DNA from: Bimastos eiseni
Lineage: Eukaryota; Annelida; Clitellata; Crassiclitellata; Lumbricidae
Assembly: GCA_959347315.1 (NCBI GenBank)
Contig: OY365811.1
Span: 29,047,913 to 29,111,912, forward strand
DNA: 64,000 bases
Reading direction: 5' to 3'
Part shown: in pieces, positions 52,106-62,848 of the stretch
How positions within the stretch are numbered: the stretch's first letter is position 1
Layout: every line of letters begins with the position of its first letter
Program-made: the position numbers and the translations under genes
The notes under the pieces: model-generated
What the model saw: the letters and a program-made list of their open reading frames with translations, nothing else
What the model was told of the DNA's origin: nothing
The model's database searches: none

Positions 52106-52278
52106 TACATACATACATACAAACATGTATACATATGCATGCATGTATACATATGTACATACACGCACACGTACATACATGCATATATACATATAGGGGG
52201 CTTATGTCCGGGAGCATATGTCCTAGCCAAAATCGGGAGGGCTTTTGTCCGGGAAGGCAAATGTCCTACACTCTGTAC
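51958..52278. mobile_element. Iterated-end element with simple-repeat centre
   Basis: Left end aggacatttgctcccccgg; right end gggaaggcaaatgtcctac in inverse. Between them are several GGACATAAGCCCC repeats, a tacatacatac centre and inverse gggggcttatgtccggg repeats. The architecture is the same as at 17048-17289. Confidence 0.6.
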
Positions 52279-52372
52279 GACAACTCCTTCTATATATTAT
52301 ACGTAGGTCTACATTATATAACACGGAATATATTGTGTATATTCATATATAATTTATATATGTTATATGTTA

Positions 52373-52374
<2 letters not shown>

Positions 52375-52432
<58 letters not shown>
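52375..52432. repeat. (TA)n microsatellite
   Basis: An almost uninterrupted TA run of nearly 60 bp. Confidence 0.95.
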
Positions 52433-52434
<2 letters not shown>

Positions 52435-53326
52435 AATTGCTCTAAAATTATCGATCTAAGCGCATGGTTTCCTGTTCATCGTTCTTATAGTGCAAACTAT
52501 AATTGTCGTCTTCTGACGCATATTCATGCTTGTCTTGCACTGGCTTCATTATATGAGGGCAGTTGACCCGGGACTCTTTACGTCGTCGGTTGGTCTCCCT
52601 GGGTAGCAAGAGAGCGGTGGATGGCTCAAGCGCAACCACCGGCCATCAGCGTTCCTTCCTGTGTAGGCCTACTCGGCAGAATGCTAGCAAGGTTCGATCG
52701 ATTCAGCAGGCACAATCGCGTTTCACGCTTCAGTGGCGGTTGTGATGTCCGGTTATGGAACAGGTGAGCGCGTCAAGGACAAGGTGAGCTGTGTGTGCGC
52801 TGGAGATGTGCACTGCGTAGCCTATGGCTAAACGAAGAGAAGCCTAGATTGATCTATTATGACGCTGCTCAGGGTGTACTCGTAGTGCACATGAACAATC
52901 ACATGAGTCTGATGACTGCCTGGAATATGTCAGATGTGTGCCGATGACTCACTTGGCATTGTTGCGGCATTGTACACTTTCGTGACGGGATGCTTTTGTC
53001 TCCTATAGGCCTACATATCACCGACGTCATTTGCGACACAATTTTCGAGTTAACGATTTTAACAATACTTAACCCAGGTAAGAAAAGAGTGATCTTACAG
53101 ATTGTCACAGCTACACACACACACTTATAAATTATATTTCTTTCATGTGATCTTGTGCAGCAAACTGCGCGGTCACTTGTCGATATCATAACGACATTTT
53201 TGCCATACTCCCATTATCCCGTATAATAATTATATCAAAGCTGGAAAATTATATGCTTTTCAAGAGAATCGTAGGCCTACGTTAGGGCCCATTCATAATA
53301 TATTACGGATATATTATTTTTATATA

Positions 53327-54630
53327 CAATCATGGCCAAAAGTTTGCGAACGCCCAATTTCAGGCATATTTTCTTAAGTTATCATAGTCACTGGTTTTTT
53401 CTGAGCTATTTTCTTAGCTATTGTGCTTCTTCTGCTATCACTGTCAGTATCATTTCACCAGACAGCACCTATATTAAATTGTTAGAAAATATGTTTAAAT
53501 TTCATACTTTTATTATTTGTGCTCTTGTTTGCTGTCATTTCAAGCAACAATCCGCATAAAGGTCGTACACAGGTGGATGCTCTAGAAACATACTGTTTGA
53601 CAGATTTTAAATATTACTTCTCTACAAGAAAAAGATGCACATTTGAGAGATTGCTAAGAAGATTAAGGTGGCTTGCTCAACTGTTGTTGCTACTGTAAAT
53701 AGGCTTTTGATGGGAACAGGTAATGTTGTCAGATGAGAGCACCTTTGCGCAATTTTGCAGTTTTTGCATGCATGTGAGGAGGCCATCTAACCAATGACAT
53801 GATTCCAAATACGTCATACCAGCAGTGAAACTGGCACCGAAGGTTATGGTGTGGGAAGCAATGTCATGTGCTGAACGGACTGGGCTGTGGATAATGCCAA
53901 AGAACAACACAATAAATGGAACTTTGTATCTTAACATCCTGAAAGAGAAACTGCCAAACTTCATCCATATCCATGACATCAGCCACTTCCAACAGGACAG
54001 TGCGCCAAGTCATGATACGAAGGTCGTGAAATCCTGGCTGGAGCAGAAGGGTATTCCACTGCTGGATCCGTGGCCTGGGAGCAGTCCAGATTTAAACATC
54101 ATTGAGAATATGTGGACAGTGATGAAAGGTCTCTCTGCTGAGTCCAGCATCTGACACAGACTTGATCAACTGGATAAAGGCCGTTTATTTATGCCGGTTT
54201 TACTGGCATGAGCGCTCTTTCAAGAAGCACGGCTAGTTCAGCAGTGCACAAAAAAGCAATTGAAATCAAGGATTACTCTTCACAAAGGAAAAGCTGATGT
54301 GTTTTTTACATTGCAGAGCACATTGTGTAGTATAAGTACTTAAAAGCTGCAATAAAATTGGTCAAACTACATGTTACTAGAACATCAACCTTTGGACAAC
54401 ATCTATGCATATTCTTGCTTGAAATGACAGCCCACCGGGGAAAAAATAATAAAAGTTTAAAATTTACCTATATTTTCCAACAATTTCCTATAGTTGCTGT
54501 CTGGTGAAATAATACTGATAGCAGAAAAAGCACAGTAACCAAAAAAATAGCTCATAAAAAACCCAGAAAACATTAAAACGGTGGAAAATATGCCTGAAAT
54601 TGTGTGTTCGCAAACTTTTGGCCATGATTG
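53327..54630 (+). mobile_element. Tc1-like element with ~220-bp TIRs, broken transposase
   Basis: Ends read CAATCATGGCCAAAAGTTTG and its inverse, similar for about 220 bp, between TA at 53325-53326 and 54631-54632. Transposase pieces on the plus strand: a helix-turn-helix part (IAKKIKVACSTVVATVNR) near 53655, first Asp in LSDEST (53732-53734), then a frame with VKLAPKVMVWEAMS and FQQDSAPSHD (Asp 53996-53998) and SPDLNIIENMW (Glu 54104-54106). Thirty-five residues separate Asp and Glu. Stops and a deletion between the DNA-binding part and the catalytic core make it inactive. Confidence 0.85.
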
Positions 54631-55384
54631 TATATAGTCTGTATTCGTTTTGTCTGGAATGGGCTTCTATAGAGGTCCATCTCATACCCAGGAACTCCGC
54701 CACTGTTTGGACTGTGACAGTGCCACTCCCAAGTCTGGAGAAAGGAGAAGGGCGACACCAAATCATCTTCCAAAAATCAGCAACACCACAATCTATAGGA
54801 ACTCCTCATCGGCATTCCATGCGCTACTGTTGTTCTGTCGGAATCGCATTTTGAGTAGATATCTCGAAGGGGCGTTAACTTCTATCAAGTCTTTTTGATT
54901 GATTGACAATAATGTGCAAATATATGCTTTGAATGTTATATAATATCATTGCTGTGTTAAGTAGATTCATTGGATTCGCTTGCTAATTGCGTTGATTTGC
55001 ATTCGCTAAATCTAATTTCTTTAATGGAATTGTTGATTGGATTCAGATTATTCAGGTAGCTTCACCTCGTCCAATGGGTTCATTAATGGTACCGGTGTGA
55101 AGTTCTAATTAAGCAATCAGTCATTATACATAGCAGTAGGCCTACAGATGACGCACATAATATAGACATTCGTTGTATGCATAGTCCTACACATGACGCA
55201 CAAATTCAATTCAACTCAGTTTCCATTCAATGAGAAGACCAAGCGGTCACAACCGCAACCTAGTTTACAATTACATTCAGTCTAGTACAACAATAAATGC
55301 ACACCTATTTATTGCAAATAATTATCAACCGTCATATGCGCACATATGGACATTCATGTATACATTGTAAAATACATGACGCAC

Positions 55385-55700
55385 ATGGGGAACGGACAAA
55401 AACCCCCGGACATAAGCCCCCCGGACAAAAGCCCCCAATTTTGGGTAGGACATTTCCAACTCCGGACAAAAGCCCCCTAGTGTGAAGTATGAACGGATGA
55501 TGACAAGTTATATATTTAACTTCCATTATGTAAAATATATAAAGATAAGCAACTAATTATCGTGTCGTATAGGAGACAAAGTGAGTCCAGTTCTGAATCT
55601 TTATTTATCTTGCTGGATGCATAAATACTGCAAACAGTCCGTGACACGCCTTAATAAGCGGTGAAGGTCGTCGGCTAGTTAAGCAGCTAGACCTACACTA
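55385..55700. repeat. Right arm of the 5.5-kb inverted-repeat composite
   Basis: Reverse complement of 50232-50540. The iterated part reads GGACAAAAACCCCCGGACAT and GGACAAAAGCCCCC. The outer part contains tgagtccagttctgaatctt and aagcggtgaaggtcgtcggc. Confidence 0.85.
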
Positions 55701-55710
55701 CCGTTGGTTA

Positions 55711-55915
55711 GCAAATTGTCAGCGACACGCGATAATCATCTCCCGTTAATAAGAGAGTGGGGAATACCTCTATATAGATGATAATCTAAGAATATAAGCG
55801 GTGAAAGTCAGCTAGTACGTATGCTTACAGTTGGTGACAGTCAGCCAGTGACACGCAATAATCATCTCTCTGAGAGTGGGTGAAGACCCCTATAGATGAA
55901 AATCTCAGAAATGTG
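55711..55915. repeat. Diverged tandem duplication (~120 bp units)
   Basis: gacacgcgataatcatctc, gagagtgggg and atagatgataatct in the first unit recur as gacacgcaataatcatctc, gagagtgggtgaag and atagatgaaaatct in the second. It adjoins the right arm of the composite. Confidence 0.65.
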
Positions 55916-56367
55916 TGCCTATAAAACGAAGAATTTTAACATGCACAGCTCATATTACGAACCATTTCGTCATCAAACTTTGCTGGTATTGGAACCAAAG
56001 CAATAACACATTCCAAAAAGGCGACCCTGCCCACCGGCCATTGCAGTAGGCCTACTTTTTTCAGTTGAATGTCAGCCTGATGGGGAACAGATGTTTAACT
56101 CCAAGGATGCAATGGAATATTTTATTGAGCAGCAAATTATGTCATGCAGCAGTGAGAAAAAAAGAGTACTATCTTACACTGTCTTCTCAAATAAATAAGA
56201 AATAACCAAGAACTTGAATAACTAAGATGGGTCTATCAATTTTTCTTCAAAAATGCTTTTTGTCCTACACTCGACGCACATAGTGATGGAGTGCTGCTGA
56301 AGATCCACTTGGATGACTCCCTGATTTAATGGAGTAACTGTGGTAACTGTTCTTTTCCAGACAGCTA

Positions 56368-57001
56368 TTTGTGGGTGTAGGACAAAACCCCCCTCTTGCC
56401 CTAACTAGCTTCTGCAATTAGAAGCCATACCATAATAACTGACACTACTAACAAAGTTTGCACAACATTACAAGTGACACTCAGTACGACTAGTGATCTA
56501 ACTCAGAGGCGTCCAGAGAGGGCGGGGGTATTTTTTTGAGTCTTAGGAGGTACATCACTTGGAACTAGAGTGTTTGCCTCCATCAGTTAGAGGGGAATTG
56601 ACACCTCTGGTCTAACTTATATAAGAAATCGTGTCACAGATAACACACATACGCTCTGCATAGACTCACCTGACGCGTCTGAAAACGCCGTGTCAAAGAT
56701 AGCCTATGAATTACGCACAGTGGTACCTTCAGTGTACATAGACCTATCATACATTAACAACAAAAAGACCAAGGAACTAATTAATTGTTTGCTATTTAGC
56801 TATTGGACGACGATACCTGAGTGACCGCATCAGACTTTTAACTGACACATATGATACATGCCTTACTTCAGACTTTAAAGTATACACGCCTTTCTAAACA
56901 ATAAAAGTAAAAAAATAACAAAAATTTGACCGAGCTAGGGGGGTTTGTCAGAGGAGGGTTTTGTTAGGGGGGGTTTTGTCAGAGGGGTTTTGTCCGCGAC
57001 C
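56368..57001. mobile_element. Iterated-end element, C-rich variant
   Basis: Left end gtgtaggacaaaacccccct. Right end has four gggttttgtcagagg-type units ending ttttgtccgcgacc. This is the GGACAAAACCCCC version of the repeat ends at 50451 and 55385. The interior has no recognised frame. Confidence 0.5.
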
Positions 57002-57856
57002 AGCTGTTTGTAGGCGTATTGTGGCACAGTTTGTAAATTTTCCAGTTTCTGTGAGGTTTAACTAAGACATAATTAGGTCTGTCTGGTGGCGAGGTCTTTG
57101 GGTTTGTCACTTTGTCGGCGGTTATTTTTACATCTCCAGTAAGCAGGACAGAATAATTATACCTGCTATAATAGCAATGGAGTCGGTAGCATAATTCGCA
57201 TAATGTTATCTCACGTAGAACTGCCTTGTGACCATTGTGTCCAATTATTTGCAAAATATCCCACGTTCCTGCATAAGCTTGACCTAGACAGGTGAGTGAT
57301 TGCAGGTCGGTCTATGGTTGTACGTGATATAGGCCAAGTGTAAATATACTCGGTTTTCTGTAGCGATCGCGTGCCTCCACCCTGCTAATTTTAATATGAA
57401 TAGGTCGGAAATGATTCTTCACCACTGCTATATTCCTATATGTGTGTCACGCCATTCAACATTCTGTGCATGCATCGAACCGAGCTACAGCCAAGATTAA
57501 AATGTACTTTAATAAGCCACTTATGTATGCAAGCCAGCATCTTAAGCACGAAGCAGTCTAGGCGTTAACACTTGTCTGTGTAGCTAACCGGATCATCGCG
57601 CGCGAGTATACGGTACGTACGCATATATACCCGGTTGATTTTAAGGCTGCTTTGTAAGTTCAAATGCAGAATTTGTAGATCTAGAAGGTAACTTGTTTAC
57701 AGGGACAGTGAGCAATGAGCATGTCCTTCTACGCGTGCCCTTGCTAAATGCTATCGATTAATGTTTTATCATAAAGTTGGCGCTAAATAAACAGCCTACA
57801 TAAACAATTATTTTATACCTGTAAAATTTATGAAGTATACCTGTGAAGTATATAGT

Positions 57857-57894
<38 letters not shown>

Positions 57895-58574
57895 TGGTGG
57901 TACCTTTACTTAAAAGTAGATGTCAAACGCCAAAACACGTTTATGTTTTGAGCACCGTTCAAAAACTACTAGTAGAGTTAGTTTCAGCTAAGCGACGCTA
58001 ATTACAAAATCCCTAGCATCGCCGTCCTCCTTGTTTATCTAGACTTGGGACTGGCACTGTCAGAGTACAAGCAGTGTAAGAGTTTAAATTGCTGTTGTGC
58101 ACCAGCTATTGTTAAAAACTGTTTTGAGGTCGAAATTGTATGTTGAGTAGTTACCTGAAACGATATTGGCCATTAGCTATATCGGCCTATGCAATGAAAC
58201 TGTGCCGTTTGTCCCAGATACAGTAAAGAAACGATGAGCTCGAATTGATGAACAGAATATGACATCTGCACCATTTGTCGTTTTAGCGTTGTAAATTATT
58301 TCGTCTATTATAATTCTTGCTTAAAATGGAAGTTTGATCGATACGTTGTCATGGAGATTAGTATATAAAACGATCTTATAATGCGTGCGTGCAGACCCAC
58401 ATGAATGGAACGCTAGAACGATTAATTACGCAAATGAGCTGGGGGACCTGTTTGTTCAATTAGGTATACCCCATAAACTAAAGCCGAAGAGTAGACATGT
58501 TGTTCTATTAGGCCTACTGTCCTTGAACAGTTGTTTTTCAGCAAATTGCTCTAGACCCCTGGGTCTCATAATTG
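57002..58574. other. Intergenic sequence upstream of the glycosyltransferase gene
   Basis: No coding sequence recognised. A (TTAC)n microsatellite lies at 57857-57893. A TATAAAA at 58364-58370 is the best candidate core promoter for the downstream gene, but nothing else supports it. Confidence 0.35.
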
Positions 58575-58795
58575 TGTGGCACAGGGGCTGATTGGTTAGA
58601 GCGGTCGGCCCGTAACGCTCAGTGTACGCTGAGTGAGCGAGGCGTCACTGTGTTGGGACCTTTAGCAAGTCCTTCACGCACAATTGCTGTGCAGTAGGCC
58701 TACAACTGCAATTGCGCCGTCGAGGCGTGTGCGTGCACTTCTGAGCAAAAAGATGTTGGAGAAGGTGGTATCAAATTTCGGAATAAATAAATAAA
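58575..58795 (+). mobile_element. tRNA-derived SINE-like element
   Basis: The head ggctgattggttagagcggt looks like a tRNA 5' half with an A-box, followed by a degenerate B-box-like gttgggacc. A tRNA-unrelated body follows and an (AATA)n tail at about 58780-58795. It is not an intact tRNA: the anticodon arm and acceptor stem cannot be formed. Confidence 0.55.
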
Positions 58796-58988
58796 TTGCA
58801 TTGTGCTCATCAATTTACATTAGACCTAGATTAGCCTACTGTTTGATCTGGATCAACTGAGTGACATTCCAAACTGTAAACATACTTTCCTACCTGTTTT
58901 ATCATTAATATTTCCTCCCACCTGCTTTGCTAACTTGTCATTATCCAAGATTTTCATCACTAAGTGGGATCCTTTGTTTTTGTTGCAG

Positions 58989-59983
58989 TATAGAGGCGCA
59001 TCTTAATGCGACTCCTGGTTTTACTACGCACACTAACAATGGCTGTCAGCATCCGACTTGTACCTCGACTAGTCATGGTTTGCGCTGCTTTTACATGTGG
59101 AGTACTCGTGAACTACTATGGGTATCTTTTCGAGGCGTTACGTGTTGAGGTTCGGGTCAGCGTGGAGGACAGCGCTAACGCTTCGACCGTTCACGCGTTG
59201 CTTCATGGAGGTTCGGTGGTCAACGCGTCCATGTACGTTGTGCCGAACATCGTCCATTTCATTTGGTTCCGAACGAAAGATAAACAGGAAATGGCCTTTC
59301 TCAACTACATCAGCATCGTCAGCGCCTACCGCATCCAGAGACCAGAAAGAATTCTGCTGCACTGCAACTTTCTCCCGTCGGGCGAATGGTGGGACAGGCT
59401 CTGGCGAGACGTTCCGCTGCAGATCGTGTATCGCGAACCACCCGCCACCGTCTACGGGCAGAAACTGCTGCACATGTACCACCGAGGCGACATCGCCAAG
59501 ATCGAAGTCCTGCTCGAATACGGCGGGATCTATTTGGACTATGACGTCATCGTCGTCAACAGCTTAGATCCGGTCCGCAAGTACGATGCGACGATGGGCA
59601 AAGAGAAGCCACCGAAATTCATAGCCGGGATCATAGTGGCCAGGAAAGGGTCGACCTTTCTAAGGCTGCTGCACGAGTCGTATCGGAACAATTATCGCGC
59701 ATTTGACTGGGACTACAACTGTGCACGAATTGCGCACGAGATCTACGTCCAGCGACCGGATCTGTTGCACGTGGAGCCGTTCAGGTTCACGACCCCAGAC
59801 TGGAAGGACCGACATCTACTGTGGTACGGCATCATTGACTGGAGACAGCTGTACGTGATACACGTCATGGGACATTTCAACTGGGAAGAGTACAATCCAG
59901 AGAAGATCAAGACCATCAACAGCACATTCGGACAGGTCATGCGATATATCTACTATGGCTCCAATGACCTCATCTTAACATAG
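58989..59983 (+). CDS. Type II membrane glycosyltransferase, DXD (Gly_transf_sug) family
   Basis: The open frame 59006-59983 (325 codons) follows a strong acceptor tttttgttgcag at 58988, so at least one upstream non-coding exon exists. A second in-frame Met at codon 12 (59039) has a better start context (acaATGg) and may be the true start. A hydrophobic anchor spans residues about 19-41, then a stem, then a catalytic domain: VPNIVHFIWF at 79-88, GDIAKIEVLLEYGGIYLDYD at 161-180 with the DXD pair Asp178 and Asp180. NAS sequons occur at 58 and 73. The architecture fits a Golgi glycosyltransferase using a nucleotide sugar and a metal ion, in the family that includes alpha-1,4-galactosyl/GlcNAc transferases. 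Donor and acceptor cannot be told from sequence. Confidence 0.9.
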
Positions 59984-60372
59984 AAGCGCCTTAACAGCTG
60001 CTACAGACTCTCTGCTTTCTCCGCATGTATATAAAGCGCATTCATATTTGACATTTTTAACAGTGACCTCTCTATTTTGATGATATGAGTCAATGACAAC
60101 TTATGTAGCCCTATTGTAATTGTACAAAGACAGCTTGTGATCTCACAACCAAACAATTATGATATGATCTTGATCGGAGACCTCTATTCTCTGTATGACG
60201 TCGATCTTGATACCAGACCTTCGTTTTTGGTTCCATGTTCCGCAGTGAGATTCATGGGAGGAGTTCATTTACTTTAATTAGGCCCCTAAAACTGAAGGTC
60301 ACGGACTGTAGGCCAATGTGCATGCATTGCAATACTTGCCGTTGTAACTTGCCAGTTCGCGCTGCTCAGTGC
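59984..60372 (+). other. Probable 3' UTR of the glycosyltransferase gene
   Basis: AT-rich sequence after the TAG stop. I find no clear AATAAA before the transposable element at 60373, so the transcript end is not defined. Confidence 0.4.
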
Positions 60373-61162
60373 AAGTGTTGTTTTAATAATGTTTTAATTT
60401 TAGTTATGATTGTTAGTCTTCATTTATAGTTTTTGTTTTAGTTACGATTGTTCCTCAATTATAGTTTTAGTTGTAGTTTCTATGTCCCAAATATAGATTT
60501 AGTTAGTTTTAGTTTTGTCAATTATAGTTTTAGTTGGTTTTAGTTTTGTCAAAAAAAGTTTTAGTTTTAGGTTGCTGATTTTAGTTTAAGTAAGCTAATT
60601 ATAGGTTAGCTTAAGTATGCTAATTACAGCTTTAGTAATTCAATATCAATTTAAGCTATAGCAATAATTCCTTAATTCTAATTAAATACTTATCGATCGT
60701 CAATGGCCAAAGAGGCCAAAGATGAAGAAATGAAAATTTCAACATTTCTGAATCAATTAAGTGAACTTTGCGCTGTAAGTACCATACATTTTTGCTAATT
60801 AAGAAATATAGGCTTCGAATTCGCGGTAAACGGTAACCGGAAGTAGACACATCTCATTCTCCTCGTGTGTCTTAGAAGAGGTACTGCGTGGTATAACGTC
60901 ACGTCATCTGCAAAATCATGTACAAATCATGCAAACAACGAATAGGCGCCTAAGATAGTAGCATTTTCAAGCAGAAAAATTTGTTTTATTCCGGCTAAAT
61001 ATCGTTTTAGTTTTCGTTGCATCTAGTTTCGTTTTAGTATTAGTTGCAGTAAATTTCGTTTTAGTTTTCGTTGGTTCCTAAATTTAATTTTAGTTTTAGT
61101 TAGCGAAAACGTTTAAATTTCGTTAATTGACATTTTAGTTTTCGTTAACGAAAACAACACTA
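60373..61162. mobile_element. hAT-like element rich in TTTTAG repeats
   Basis: Ends aAGTGTTGTTTT and AAAACAACACTa are inverted repeats. The identical 8-mer CTCAGTGC at 60365-60372 and 61163-61170 is a target duplication. Both subterminal regions carry many reiterations of TAGTTTTAGTT, and the right end has the palindrome gttttcgttaacgaaaac. No transposase. Confidence 0.8.
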
Positions 61163-61330
61163 CTCAGTGCTAAACCGTTTTGTGAAATTCCAACTGATCG
61201 ATCCCGTAGGCCTACCACACCTTGACTCCGGAGTGATCTTCCTCTGATTTTCGCTAATTACGAATTCATTCTCTGTCAATAGCGTCCGACCTAATATCAT
61301 TTGCCTGAAGTTCCTAACTTCCTATACCCA

Positions 61331-61443
61331 GAGGCGGCGATTTCGTTTGAGAGGTGGAGGGGGACACCAATGAGAGGTGTAAGAAATGTGGGGGTACAAA
61401 CGTAAGACGTGTCCCTCTATCCCCCCCTCTATTGCCGCCCGTG
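61331..61443. repeat. Short inverted-repeat element
   Basis: AGAGGCGGCGATTTC at the left mirrors ATTGCCGCC near the right, with inner gtggaggggg/cccccctct pieces. It may be a small MITE or the ends of a deleted element. Confidence 0.4.
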
Positions 61444-62070
61444 CCTATACCTATCCTTCGAGAATTCCTACCCCAATCTATCCAGTTCTTCACCTTCCAA
61501 GCTTTCTAGCCCAAACGACCCCCTCCTTAGCATCTGCTCTGCATCCTCTCTTTGATCATCGGACAACCTGACTCGAATCTCCACTGAACGTATATCTCTG
61601 CTAGGACGCAACGCTTTTGCATATGCAGTGCTCTGTGCTTTGGAAATACTTTACAATGGAGTTTACTATTTTTTCATTTTAAACACATATTTCTTGAGTT
61701 CATTGCAATTGCCAGATCGAAGCACCCGTTCAACAAGGCAACTATATACTCTAAGCTAAAGGTATACGATTTCTTGATTGTAAATGTTTGTCGTAATGTG
61801 TAACGGGCATAGTGTGTACAATTCGTCAGAGTATAGGCGTTCATTAATTAGTGTGACGTATAGCTGAGTGGACGGGGAAAAAGACAAATGAAAGGGTCAC
61901 GTGGAGATTGGAGTTGAGAATGATGAGTCGCTACAATAAACAGTGATGAGAAGGAAGCTGGGCTGCTGGGGTTCTTCGGACATGTTAAATCAAGAAAAAT
62001 TAATTTTTAGACAGTCATGTATAAATAGCCTTTAGATATAATATTTGAAAAATGTGAAATAAATAAGAAA
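61444..62070. other. Intergenic sequence
   Basis: Nothing recognised. Confidence 0.4.
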
Positions 62071-62848
62071 GGGCCGTCCATAAATGACGTCACAAAATTA
62101 TTGACCAATTTTGACCCCACTCCTCGTCACAAGTTGTGACAAACGTCATAACTCCTTATATATGACTTTACAAAGCTCTGCACCCTCTAAATAAACAGGT
62201 GTCCAGAACGTTATATGCACATTTTCTTGTAATTTTCAAATAAGGTAATTATAACTATAAAAATGCTTAGAACTATATCGTGGAACGATAAAAATTGAAA
62301 AAAGTAGAATTATTACACTCATTATGCATTCCGCAAGATGCATATAAAATGCCTGATAATAATAACCGGAAATAATCCAAATGTTATACTTCTCCATTCT
62401 CTAACGGAAAAGCAAACTGCTGTTCAATGGATATTCCATTCAGATACAGCTCTTCTTTGTCTATCCAATCCGCTCTGTCTCCAGTTATGTTTAACACCAC
62501 CAGTTCACTTTGCCCATATGCAGCGAATCTCTGTGGTTTGATGTGTTTTAGCTAAATAATTGATTCCTGCTTATTTGTAACAAAATGGTTGCCTCACTTC
62601 TAAAACCACAAAATTGACACCAAGTGTAAAAGTAAACAATTCAAAATTACGAATGCAATAATCACAATTATTGTTGTAAAAACTGTGATAAACAATTACT
62701 GTTAATTAAGCGGAACTTGTTGAATTGAGCAAAAGTTTTTGATATAGGTCTAATTGCGAATTTTTATGTTTTGAGGATATGAAGTCACATTTTGTCGACC
62801 TTCCCCCTATACATACATCGGCGCGTGATGTAATTTTTGGACGGCCCC
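62071..62848. mobile_element. Terminal-inverted-repeat element (GGGCCGTCCATAAATGACGT ends)
   Basis: Left GGGCCGTCCATAAATGACGT and right atgtaatttttggacggccc are inverted repeats, with a subterminal cgtcacaagttgtgacaaacg palindrome. The 778-bp interior has no transposase. Related end pieces lie at 43407 and perhaps 63350. Confidence 0.65.

Noticed and set aside
52072..52566. A 164-codon open frame
   Set aside because: It runs through tacatacatac and (TA)n simple repeats and translates to periodic Tyr/His/Ile; no coding character.
56979..57254. A 91-codon minus-strand frame
   Set aside because: It starts inside an iterated-end array and has no family resemblance I can name.
58575..58650. Possible tRNA gene
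   Set aside because: A-box-like sequence is present but the cloverleaf cannot be formed and an (AATA)n tail follows, so a SINE is more likely.
59118..59567. Overlapping open frames on both strands of the glycosyltransferase exon
   Set aside because: They are shadows of the GC-rich true frame, which carries the DXD motif and membrane anchor.
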